Below are positions 23,380 through 31,489 of a DNA stretch of 34,787 nt, in pieces. Each line of letters starts with the position of its first letter. Within the stretch, counting starts at the first letter, position 1. The notes under the pieces are model-generated. The model ran no database searches. It was not told where the DNA came from and saw only the letters and a program-made list of their open reading frames with translations. The stretch is from an uncultured Flavobacteriaceae bacterium (lineage in GTDB: Bacteria; Bacteroidota; Bacteroidia; Flavobacteriales; Flavobacteriaceae), in contig CALIIP010000155.1 of the NCBI GenBank assembly GCA_938018045.1, positions 1 to 34,787 on the forward strand, given 5' to 3'. A program made the translations under genes and the position numbers.

Positions 23380-24443
23380 TTTACGGTATTAATAAAGGTT
23401 TGTCCCATTGCCTCTATAGAATAGTTTTCTTGACATTCTTTACAAATATCAGCTCTTTTGTTTAACCAAAAAATTTTGTTGCTAAAAACTTCTGAAATTC
23501 TTTCTGACAGACTCTCAAAATCATCTGTATTATAAAAAAGTGCGTTTTCTCCATTTTTAACTGCTTCTATTTCTGGAGAATGATTTTCATCTTTAGAAAT
23601 TATCATTGGAACTCCAAAACCAAAACTTTGTGTGATTGATAGTCCAACATAACCTGGAGAAACACTTATTAAAGAAGTATTGTATAGGTCTCTTAATTTC
23701 TCATAAGATCCTATATGTCCTAAAACTTTAATTCTACTCTCTAAATTATTTGTCTTTATGTATTTTATAATTAAACTCTTTTCTTCACCTTCACCAACTA
23801 TAAATAATTTTGTTTTATTTGGTAAATCCTTTAGTGTTTTATGAAAGGTTTTTACCAAAAATAATGCTTTTTTAGTTTTTGTCAATCTGCCGACATAAAT
23901 TAGATTGTCTATTAAATTAACTTCTTTAGAAACTATCATTTGATTCTTAAAAAAAACTGCATTAGGTGCTGCAATTATTTTCTTGTTTGGCATTTTTTCT
24001 TGAAGTTCTATCTCTTGAGATTTTGTATAAACTATTATTTCATTGCCAAGTAATCTCATTATATTTCTTAAACTATCACTTTTGCTTTTTTTACCTGCCC
24101 TTGGCCAAGCATGACCCCATAAAACAGATTTTCTTCTTAGCAATCTTCTAATAATTAAGAGTATCCAATTGCTTAAAATTCTTGGATTCATCTCTAAAAT
24201 TATAACGTTTTTTTTGAAAACTTCTTTCCAAAAACCTGTTTGAATTAAAATTTTTCTTTTAAAAAAATAGTGGTTTCTTAATGGTTTTCTAAATGATATT
24301 GAAGAGTCTGTTTTAACAGATGCTTCAAAATATGAATCGCCAGCATATAAATCAAACGAATCTCCTAATTCGTTTTTAATGTATTGATATACATTTTTTC
24401 TGTAATCTGGAGTTGTAGTTTGTATGATAATTAGTTTTTTCAT
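23376..24443 (-). CDS. Glycosyltransferase (GT4-like)
   Basis: The protein has 355 residues with a GT-B fold. The N-half is atypical, beginning IIQTTTPDYRKNVYQYI and containing SVLWGHAWPRAGKKSKSD. The C-half has NLIYVGRLTKTKKALFLV, KLFIVGEGEEKSLI and SPGYVGLSITQSFGFGVPMI. The last is a variant seen in a GT4 subgroup where the first Glu of E-x7-E is replaced. It probably transfers one sugar to the lipid-linked unit; the donor is unknown. It overlaps the flippase and polymerase genes by 4 nt each. Confidence 0.82.
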   Translation of the reverse strand: MKKLIIIQTTTPDYRKNVYQYIKNELGDSFDLYAGDSYFEASVKTDSSISFRKPLRNHYFFKRKILIQTGFWKEVFKKNVIILEMNPRILSNWILLIIRRLLRRKSVLWGHAWPRAGKKSKSDSLRNIMRLLGNEIIVYTKSQEIELQEKMPNKKIIAAPNAVFFKNQMIVSKEVNLIDNLIYVGRLTKTKKALFLVKTFHKTLKDLPNKTKLFIVGEGEEKSLIIKYIKTNNLESRIKVLGHIGSYEKLRDLYNTSLISVSPGYVGLSITQSFGFGVPMIISKDENHSPEIEAVKNGENALFYNTDDFESLSERISEVFSNKIFWLNKRADICKECQENYSIEAMGQTFINTVK

Positions 24444-25672
24444 TTGGCAATGCGTTTGAAAAAATAATGTCCAAGAAACAAAATTAACAATTCAGTTATA
24501 GCTGCAGAAATTGCTGCACCATAAATACCAAAGAATTTTACTAAAATTAGAATTAAGCCAAGGTGAAAAATACCTGAAGCTACTAAAATTTTCATTCTCG
24601 TATTATATGCTTTTATTGCTGGAAAAAACAATGATACGAATAACATATTTAAAGCAGAAAAAACTGCTATCAATCCTAGAATTTGGAAAATTCTATGATG
24701 ATTTGTAATAATTGGATCGTTGTAAATTAAAGTAAGGATAGTCTTAGACCCAAAAATAATTGTTAACGTTATTATCAAACCAGATATCAAAATAGGAATT
24801 TTAATTTTGTTGATGAACTTATAAATTGATGCTAAAGGTTTCGTAGATAATCTTGGGAAAAGTGATTGGTATAAAGGAATATAGGCGCTTTTTGTTGCTA
24901 GCACTAGTTTTTCCATACTTGCGTAAGCTCCTGCAATAGAATCGCCTGCAAATAGCCCTAAAATTAATGTGTTGGTAGATGTATATAAACTCACAGCAAA
25001 GTTAGAAACAAAAAGGCTGAAACTGCTTTTTATGATGTCTTTCAGTTCTTTTAGTTTTGGAAAAACGATGTTCACATACTTTAAACTAATTAAGAAGCCA
25101 ATAATACCAGTTATTATGAAACTGAGTCCATTTAATATTGGAACATATTGATAATCGTTGGGTGAAAGAATTACAAAGAATATTGAAATTGTAAAAAGTA
25201 ATTTTGCACTTACGTTAATTATAGTAATCATTCGCATTTTTTCTATTCCTTGAAAAAACCATGTTGGAAATATTGCATTCCCAATTACTATCCCAAAACT
25301 ATATAAATATACTGGTGCTTCAACACTAAATCTCCCAATAAAAATAGTCATTCCTAATAACATCAAAAATGTAAAAATGATTAGAATAACTTTTATAAAT
25401 ACTACATTAAAATAAAATTGTGATAATTTTTCTTTGTCGTCTTTTAAGTAAGCAACAACTCTTGTTGCGCTTATATTAAACCCAAAATCAACAATAATAG
25501 TTAAAAATAAAGCAATAGATTGGGCAATCATAACCAATCCGTATTTTTCTAAGCCTAGAGTTCTTACTAAATATGGCAAGGTTATTAGTGGTAAAACAAA
25601 ATTCGCTCCTTGTATCAGCAATAATGCTAAATAATTATTCTTAATTATTTTCTTTTCATAACTTTCGAGCAT
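24440..25672 (-). CDS. Wzx-type O-unit flippase
   Basis: The protein has 410 residues with about 12 membrane helices. The N terminus YLALLLIQGANFVLPLITLP and YLVRTLGLEKYGLVMIAQSI is the RfbX/Wzx signature of the polysaccharide biosynthesis branch of MOP exporters. It moves undecaprenyl-diphosphate-linked repeat units from the inner to the outer leaflet of the inner membrane. The pairing with Wzy- and Wzz-like genes places the locus in the Wzx/Wzy-dependent class. It starts 16 nt after the methyltransferase stop and overlaps the next GT by 4 nt. Confidence 0.9.
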   Translation of the reverse strand: MLESYEKKIIKNNYLALLLIQGANFVLPLITLPYLVRTLGLEKYGLVMIAQSIALFLTIIVDFGFNISATRVVAYLKDDKEKLSQFYFNVVFIKVILIIFTFLMLLGMTIFIGRFSVEAPVYLYSFGIVIGNAIFPTWFFQGIEKMRMITIINVSAKLLFTISIFFVILSPNDYQYVPILNGLSFIITGIIGFLISLKYVNIVFPKLKELKDIIKSSFSLFVSNFAVSLYTSTNTLILGLFAGDSIAGAYASMEKLVLATKSAYIPLYQSLFPRLSTKPLASIYKFINKIKIPILISGLIITLTIIFGSKTILTLIYNDPIITNHHRIFQILGLIAVFSALNMLFVSLFFPAIKAYNTRMKILVASGIFHLGLILILVKFFGIYGAAISAAITELLILFLGHYFFKRIAK

Positions 25673-25688
25673 CTATCTTCTTTTTTAT

Positions 25689-26306
25689 CTAATTTTTAAT
25701 AAAAAAAATTCCGTCAGACACTCCGTCTTTAGTTATAATTTTTCTCCAATCATTAACTTCTGAAATAAATATTTTCCAAGAATCATTTATTTTACTTAGA
25801 TCTTCTCCTATAGAATAAGGAGAAGTTGTTTTAAAAGGATAGTATCTATTTGCGTCATCTAAATATATAAAACCTCCTTTTTTTATTTTTTTTAATGATT
25901 TTAGAGCAAATATGTCTCTGTGATTCCCATCTATTATTACAAAGTCTAATGATTGGTCTTCAAAAGAATCTATAGACTTACAGTAGTCTGAATCATTTGG
26001 ATTTGAATTATTACTCTCTTTAAATAAAAAAGAAACATTCTCCAATCGCTTTTCTTCTAATTTCCCTTTAATTTTAGAATACCAGTTCTTATCATCTTCA
26101 ATACTTGTTAAATGTTTTACTTTTTTAGAAAACCAAATGGTACTTCTGCCAGATCCAAATTCTACACCTACATCTTTTTTATTTAATAAATTTTCAAAAA
26201 TATTAATCGCTTCTCTATTTACCCAAGGCAAATGAGGGTTGTTCTTTTCAAACAAATAATTTTTTGTTCTGTTAATTATATATCGTGGCGACCAATGCTT
26301 TTTCAT
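25689..26306 (-). CDS. Class I SAM-dependent methyltransferase
   Basis: The protein has 205 residues from ATG at 26306; a TTG nine codons upstream gives a longer but less natural start. Motif I is VGVEFGSGRSTIWFS (about 47-60) with the Gly-rich SAM loop. The acidic residue after strand 2 is Glu 70 (LTSIEDDKNW). Later motifs are LDFVIIDGNHR (120-130) and KKGGFIYLDDANRYYP. It likely O-methylates a sugar of the repeat unit or its lipid-linked form, but a small-molecule role cannot be excluded. A 141-nt A/T-rich spacer separates it from the SGNH gene upstream, so a promoter may lie there, though no clear box was seen. Confidence 0.82.
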   Translation of the reverse strand: MKKHWSPRYIINRTKNYLFEKNNPHLPWVNREAINIFENLLNKKDVGVEFGSGRSTIWFSKKVKHLTSIEDDKNWYSKIKGKLEEKRLENVSFLFKESNNSNPNDSDYCKSIDSFEDQSLDFVIIDGNHRDIFALKSLKKIKKGGFIYLDDANRYYPFKTTSPYSIGEDLSKINDSWKIFISEVNDWRKIITKDGVSDGIFFIKN

Positions 26307-26447
26307 CTCTATTTTCTTTCTCAAAGTAATCAATGTTTTTAACTATATAAATATTGTTAACAAAATACCATAAATATTACTTTATTGGTTTTATACTAAT
26401 TCTCGGCAATTTAACTTTTATATATTTTAGAGTGGTAAAAATTCCTT

Positions 26448-28010
26448 CTATAATTCTGTTTGCATAAATACTTTTAGGCTTGACGGTAAAATATAAATAT
26501 CATTTAAGGATTCTATTTTCCCTTCCCAACCTAGAATAATTTTTTCATTTGATGTTGGTCCAAATATTATTCTTATATCTTTTGAGTTGATTTTTCCAAC
26601 TAATTTACACTTGTACCAACCTTCACCTAAGTTCTCAATATAAGCTTCACCATTTTTGAAATCTCCTCCTTTTTCTACACCTTCTACTTCTCCATTTTTT
26701 AAATCAAAAACTGCATCAACTCTATTTGGATAAGCGCCTTGAATTCTTAGACCAAAAAAGTCGCTGTTTTCCCCTTTTTTAACAATCACTTCTGTAAAAT
26801 AATTATCGCCGGAATTCACATTTATAGTTTTAGTAACCATATAAGATGGCTCAGTAATACTATTTCTTTTTATGTGATATACTTCTTTATTATTTAACTC
26901 TTGTAAATTATTTTCTAAATTTAATCGAACTTCAACCCATGTTCTATAATCAGGAATGGTTATTTCTTCATTAATAATTTTCTTTAATTTTATTTTATTT
27001 TTGACTTTTTTTGATGTTTTATTTATAGTTATCTCGAATTTCTGAAGAATTTTTTCTAAAATAAAGGGAGTTATTTTTTTACTTCCAAATTTATTTAAGT
27101 GAGAAAAATCACTGTAATCATCATATCCTAAATTCAATTCATTAAAATTATAATTTAAATTTAAATAGTCAACTTCATTTGTTTTAAATAATGTTTCAAA
27201 ATACTTGAGGTTCCCATAAATGTTTTTATCATAAAGCATATCAATCGCTGGTGGTGTTATAAATAATAAATTAATGTTGTTTTGTTTGCATTTATCTATA
27301 ATATTTAAAAGCACTTCTTCGGACTTTTCACTTATTTTAAGCTCATGAGTTTTATTCATTTCGCTAAAAAAATTATTAGCAAAAAAATTTAATTCATTTC
27401 TCTGTTTTCTTTGACTCTCATTTAATTTATTTGTAACATTAAGTTCGAAACCATCTGCATTGTCTTTTTTAAAATGTTTTAACTTATTATTAGATTCAAC
27501 TAGGTTTTCTGAAAAATCACTGTGAAATCTAATTGTTGAACTGAAAACCTTAGGGTATTCATCAACCGTATACAGCTCTTTTACTAGAGAAAAATAGTTT
27601 TTAGAATATTTTAGTTCATCTAGCCCTGCCATTTGAAGATGTTTCCAAGTTTTTGACTCTGATTTTCTAAAAGCATAAGGAGATATTGATATTACTAAAA
27701 GTTTTGATGGGTGAAAGTCTTTGTTTTTTACTAAATTATTGAAAATTTCATTTGTAATAAAAAAATACTGAGCTGAGCCACCTATATTTAGACTTTTTGT
27801 GTTCATAACACTATCTAAATAATTAACATCGTATGACCTTTGGGATAATGAGTTTCCCATAAAAATGAAATCAAACTTTTCTTTATCTTTAAAAAGACGT
27901 TTATGTGTTGTGTGAATTAATTCATCTTGAATAACTAAACGGTCAATCACGCTAATTATTAGTGTTGTGACTATTAAAAATATAACTGTTTTTTTAAGTA
28001 GTGTATACAT
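26448..28010 (-). CDS. AlgX-like SGNH acyltransferase with C-terminal jelly-roll-like domain
   Basis: The protein has 520 residues from ATG at 28010, one base after the MBOAT stop; an ATG at 28055 would overlap the MBOAT gene. A signal anchor (about 5-23) leads to a periplasmic SGNH domain. The nucleophile is Ser 54 in FIFMGNSLSQRS, and the His is in DFSHLNKFGS (Asp 301, His 304). A Lys-rich linker (about 331-348) is followed by a beta-rich domain (352-513) with FFGLRIQGAYP, DAVFDLKNG and GEGWYKCKL. In alginate O-acetylation, AlgX couples an SGNH catalytic domain to a carbohydrate-binding module. This protein has the same plan next to an AlgI-like MBOAT, so it probably moves acyl groups to the polysaccharide. 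The C-terminal domain is paralogous to the lipoprotein at 30839-31459. Confidence 0.78.
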   Translation of the reverse strand: MYTLLKKTVIFLIVTTLIISVIDRLVIQDELIHTTHKRLFKDKEKFDFIFMGNSLSQRSYDVNYLDSVMNTKSLNIGGSAQYFFITNEIFNNLVKNKDFHPSKLLVISISPYAFRKSESKTWKHLQMAGLDELKYSKNYFSLVKELYTVDEYPKVFSSTIRFHSDFSENLVESNNKLKHFKKDNADGFELNVTNKLNESQRKQRNELNFFANNFFSEMNKTHELKISEKSEEVLLNIIDKCKQNNINLLFITPPAIDMLYDKNIYGNLKYFETLFKTNEVDYLNLNYNFNELNLGYDDYSDFSHLNKFGSKKITPFILEKILQKFEITINKTSKKVKNKIKLKKIINEEITIPDYRTWVEVRLNLENNLQELNNKEVYHIKRNSITEPSYMVTKTINVNSGDNYFTEVIVKKGENSDFFGLRIQGAYPNRVDAVFDLKNGEVEGVEKGGDFKNGEAYIENLGEGWYKCKLVGKINSKDIRIIFGPTSNEKIILGWEGKIESLNDIYILPSSLKVFMQTEL

Positions 28011-28011
28011 A

Positions 28012-29481
28012 TTAAAATTGAAAATAAATAAATTGTGACGTGTCGTTGTCACCATAAACACCAAAAATTATTATCGTAAATATTATTATACTGTAAAAAA
28101 CCCATCTAAAAAAAAGTGGTTGTTCTCTTAATAAATTTACAACATTTTTTCTTTTATGAATAACCTCAAAACCTAATAGTGATATTATGGCTATCAATAG
28201 TATAATTAATTCGTTTTTTCCAAGCCCTAAATTATATAACTGATCTGTAAACAATATTGTAAAATTCTCTAAAGATATTTTACTGATTAGTATTAAAGCA
28301 TCTTCAAAATTATTGGCTCTAAAAAATATCCACGCAAAACATACAATACTAAATGTAATTATTGAAAACAATAAATTACTTGAGATGGATTTTTTTCCTA
28401 ACCCAATTTTTGAGTAAATATTAAATCTTACCTTTTTTGTTGCTTTTTCTAAAACAATGATTGCTCCATGTATTGCTCCCCAGATTATGAATGTCATTGC
28501 TGCACTATGCCATAATCCACTTACAACAAAAACAATAAATAAATTTTTATAGGTTTTGTACTTTCCATTTTTACTTCCTCCTAGTGGAATATATACATAG
28601 TCTCGAAACCAAGTAGACAGTGATATGTGCCATCGATGCCAAAATTCAGTAATTGACTTAGAAAAATACGGACTATCAAAGTTTTTCATTAAATCAAATC
28701 CTAAAGTTCTAGCAGTTCCAATTGCAATGTCAGAATATCCAGAAAAATCACAATAAATTTGAAAAGCAAATAAAACTGTAGCAATTATAATTTCTACACC
28801 TGAATAATCTGCAGGATTGTTATAGACTTGATTTACAATTATTGCTGCCCTATCTGCAATAACCATTTTTTTAAAGAGTCCAAATGCAATTAATAAAAAC
28901 CCAGATTTTACTTGGTTATAATTAAATTTATTGAGTTTATAAAATTGAGGCAGTAAATGAGAAGCCCGTTCTATAGGTCCAGCTACTAGTTGTGGGAAAA
29001 ACGCAACAAATGAAAAAAATGCAAGAGCATTTTTTGTTGGTTTTAATTTATTTCTATAAATATCTATTGTATAACTCAACGTTTGAAATGTATAAAAACT
29101 AATTCCAACCGGAAGAATAATATTTAATGTAGAGATTTCAAGTTGTTTTCCAAATAAAGTAAATGCATTTACAAAAGTATCTACAAAAAAATTAGTGTAT
29201 TTAAAATAAAATAAAAAACCTAGATTAACAATCAAACTGACAAGTAAAAAGCCTTTTTTCTTTTTTTTACTATTGGCTTTATAAATTTTTTGACCAATAA
29301 TAAAATCTACTAATGAACTAATAGCAATTAAAAAAAGAAATCTCCAGTCCCACCAACCATAAAAGATATAACTAGAAATGAGAATTAGTATGTTTCTTAA
29401 AGTTAGTTTTTTTGCAAACAACCAAAAAAGAAGAAATACTATTGGAAAAAATATCGCAAAGTCAATCGAATTGAATAGCAT
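28012..29481 (-). CDS. AlgI-like MBOAT O-acyltransferase
   Basis: The protein has 489 residues with about 10-12 membrane helices. The MBOAT signature is clear: FFPQLVAGPIERASHLLPQ (161-179), FQIYCDFSGYSDIAIG (240-255), ITEFWHRWHISLSTWFRDYV (277-296) and VVSGLWHSAAMTFIIWG with the catalytic His 325. AlgI-type proteins pass an acyl group, usually acetyl from cytoplasmic acetyl-CoA, across the inner membrane to a periplasmic SGNH partner. Here such partners are encoded on both sides: the AlgX-like protein 1 nt downstream and the SGNH lipoprotein 17 nt upstream. The polysaccharide of this locus is the obvious acceptor. Confidence 0.93.
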   Translation of the reverse strand: MLFNSIDFAIFFPIVFLLFWLFAKKLTLRNILILISSYIFYGWWDWRFLFLIAISSLVDFIIGQKIYKANSKKKKKGFLLVSLIVNLGFLFYFKYTNFFVDTFVNAFTLFGKQLEISTLNIILPVGISFYTFQTLSYTIDIYRNKLKPTKNALAFFSFVAFFPQLVAGPIERASHLLPQFYKLNKFNYNQVKSGFLLIAFGLFKKMVIADRAAIIVNQVYNNPADYSGVEIIIATVLFAFQIYCDFSGYSDIAIGTARTLGFDLMKNFDSPYFSKSITEFWHRWHISLSTWFRDYVYIPLGGSKNGKYKTYKNLFIVFVVSGLWHSAAMTFIIWGAIHGAIIVLEKATKKVRFNIYSKIGLGKKSISSNLLFSIITFSIVCFAWIFFRANNFEDALILISKISLENFTILFTDQLYNLGLGKNELIILLIAIISLLGFEVIHKRKNVVNLLREQPLFFRWVFYSIIIFTIIIFGVYGDNDTSQFIYFQF

Positions 29482-29498
29482 AGGGCTTAATTCTTTTA

Positions 29499-30836
29499 TT
29501 AAAATGGTGGTTTATGAATTATTAACCTTTCTAATTTTGGGTTTCCACCTACTATTTTTAAATGCAATTTATGCTTTTTTTCATCAAAACCTCTATATAT
29601 GGTGTATTTCGATTTTCTTCTTTCTAAAGTTATCGTATCACTAACAATAGATTTGACTTGAAAGTTAACTTGAAAATTTTCTGGTGTCAAAGTTTTAGAT
29701 ATTTTTTCAATAGGAAAAATATATAAATCATCCTTTTGTATTTTTATTCTTTTAGAGTTAGAAACAAAATCTGATTTAGAATTTCCTTCACCATCAAAAC
29801 CAGTTTTATTTCCATAAAGTTGGAATTTAAATGATTTGTCTTTTCTATTAATCTCAATTATCTTTAGTTGCCACTCTTCATCTCTAGGTAAAATATCTCC
29901 AAAAGAAACTTTTAGTATCGCTGGCATCCAACTATTTAAACCACTTGAGGGTCTAGTAATGTAAAAGTTATCTTTATATGTAGAAGGGCTTTTGTTATCT
30001 ATTAATATTTTTAATTTGGAATTTTTATTGAATTTTCTCTCTGTTTCAACTACAATAAGTTTTCCGGAAAAATAATAATCTTGTTCTCTTTCAAAACTAA
30101 ATAAATTAACTATGCTTCTTAAATTATCTTTTTGAGTTTCTTGATATGTTGAATTTCTGAAATGTGAGAGCAAGATAGATCTTAATAATTCATTTCCTTT
30201 TTTATTTGGATGTACGTCAGAATCTATTGTGTTTCCTATTAATTCATTCGCTTCAATCTTATTTTTTTCAAGGTACTCTTTCCAATAACTTCTAATACTT
30301 AAAAAACCGCAATTATATTTATCTGCAATTTTTTTTATTTCGTTTGAATAAAAATCATGTGATTCATTAATCTTTTTTAATGTTTCTTTAGATTTATTCC
30401 ATACTAAATGGTGATCCAACAATAGTATTTCAGATGTCATTTTATTCCTTATGTTCTTAATAAGAGTATCATAACTGCCATCATCTATGCCCTCATAAGC
30501 GTGAAAAATAATTAAATCTGGATTTTCATGAAATAGATCGTGATTCGAAGTTTTTAATAATTTAGGGAGTGTGAAGCCACCTATTGGTTTATGTTTAAAC
30601 TTTATTTTACTTTTTGGATAAAATTTCTTTAATGAATCAATAAAAATATCAGAGCCCATGCCTCCAATAATTGATTGGCCATAAAACAAAATTTCTATTT
30701 CTTTATTTTCATTTAAGAGTTTTATTGTTCTGTCTATTCCTGTAAATTCATTTTTAGGAATTGGCTTACCATTTTTTGAATTACAAGAAATTAATAACAA
30801 TAAAATTACAGCAATTAATATTTTACTATTGTACAT
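29499..30836 (-). CDS. SGNH/GDSL hydrolase-like lipoprotein
   Basis: The protein has 445 residues from ATG at 30836, 2 nt after the upstream stop. The lipoprotein signal ends LLLLISC (Cys 18). The SGNH-like domain (about 45-220) has block I ILFYGQSIIGG with Ser 55 and a block V-like segment IDSDVHPNKKG with His 209. The Asp lies at -2 and -4 from that His instead of the usual -3. Residues about 235-445 form a beta-rich C-terminal region of no family I recognise. It is likely anchored in the outer or inner membrane, acting as an esterase or acyltransferase on the polysaccharide with the MBOAT encoded downstream. The upstream lipoprotein gene sits 2 nt away, so the two are probably co-translated. 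Confidence 0.75.
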   Translation of the reverse strand: MYNSKILIAVILLLLISCNSKNGKPIPKNEFTGIDRTIKLLNENKEIEILFYGQSIIGGMGSDIFIDSLKKFYPKSKIKFKHKPIGGFTLPKLLKTSNHDLFHENPDLIIFHAYEGIDDGSYDTLIKNIRNKMTSEILLLDHHLVWNKSKETLKKINESHDFYSNEIKKIADKYNCGFLSIRSYWKEYLEKNKIEANELIGNTIDSDVHPNKKGNELLRSILLSHFRNSTYQETQKDNLRSIVNLFSFEREQDYYFSGKLIVVETERKFNKNSKLKILIDNKSPSTYKDNFYITRPSSGLNSWMPAILKVSFGDILPRDEEWQLKIIEINRKDKSFKFQLYGNKTGFDGEGNSKSDFVSNSKRIKIQKDDLYIFPIEKISKTLTPENFQVNFQVKSIVSDTITLERRKSKYTIYRGFDEKKHKLHLKIVGGNPKLERLIIHKPPF

Positions 30837-30838
30837 GG

Positions 30839-31459
30839 TTACTGAACTAATACTTTTTCTAAACTTAAACTTTGAGGAATAACATATATATCGCAAAATT
30901 CATTAGTGCTCGATTCCCACCCTTCAATTTTCGTTTTTTCATTCGTTGGACCAAAAATTAAATTTATCTTATCTGCTAGTACTGTTGTTTTTATAGTACA
31001 CTTATACCAATCATCACCAAGCGATTCAATTTTAGCACTTTCATTTTCAAAATCTCTGAATTTTTTTACTCCTACAACTATTCCTTTTTCTAAATCAAAA
31101 ACTGCATCTGCTCTGTCAGGATAAGGTCCCGAAATTCTAAAACCAAAAAAACTGGATTTCTCTCCTTTTTTAACAATAATACTAGCTATGTAATCACTAT
31201 CGTATTCAGAAATAATACTTCTTGAAACAAAATAAGATGGTTTAGTATTCGTCAATCGAGCCATTTTAAATGCTTTATTTGTTTTATACATTAAAGAGGT
31301 AGAATCTAAGTCTATTAAAATTTTTCCCCAAGTAATGTAATCAGGAATGTCAATTTTTGTCAACACTTCTTTTTTCTCTGTTGGTTTTACAACTTCTTTT
31401 TTCTCATTTTTACATGAAAATGCAATAACCAATACTATTGCTAAAATTATTTTCCTCAT
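30839..31459 (-). CDS. Lipoprotein with stand-alone jelly-roll-like domain
   Basis: The protein has 206 residues. The lipoprotein signal ends VIAFSC (Cys 16), followed by a Lys/Glu/Thr linker (17-35). A single beta-rich domain (38-200) shows FFGFRISGPYPDRADAVFDL and SLGDDWYKCTI. It aligns along its whole length with the C-terminal domain of the SGNH protein at 26448-28010; in the best 38-residue stretch I count 26 identities. The pattern is reminiscent of carbohydrate-binding beta-sandwiches in tail fibres and glycoside hydrolases (the GDDWYKC region), but I cannot name the family. There are no catalytic motifs. Likely role: holding the glycan for the neighbouring acylation enzymes. Confidence 0.75.
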   Translation of the reverse strand: MRKIILAIVLVIAFSCKNEKKEVVKPTEKKEVLTKIDIPDYITWGKILIDLDSTSLMYKTNKAFKMARLTNTKPSYFVSRSIISEYDSDYIASIIVKKGEKSSFFGFRISGPYPDRADAVFDLEKGIVVGVKKFRDFENESAKIESLGDDWYKCTIKTTVLADKINLIFGPTNEKTKIEGWESSTNEFCDIYVIPQSLSLEKVLVQ

Positions 31460-31489
31460 TATATATATTTTACATTATTTGTTTTTAAA

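Noticed and set aside
26307..26447. Possible small gene or promoter between methyltransferase and SGNH gene
   Set aside because: Only A/T-rich sequence with no TAnnTTTG match and no open frame of interest was seen.
28011..28064. Longer start (28055 ATG or 28064 TTG) for the AlgX-like protein
   Set aside because: The extra residues lie within the MBOAT 3' end; ATG at 28010 follows the MBOAT stop by one base and starts the signal anchor normally.
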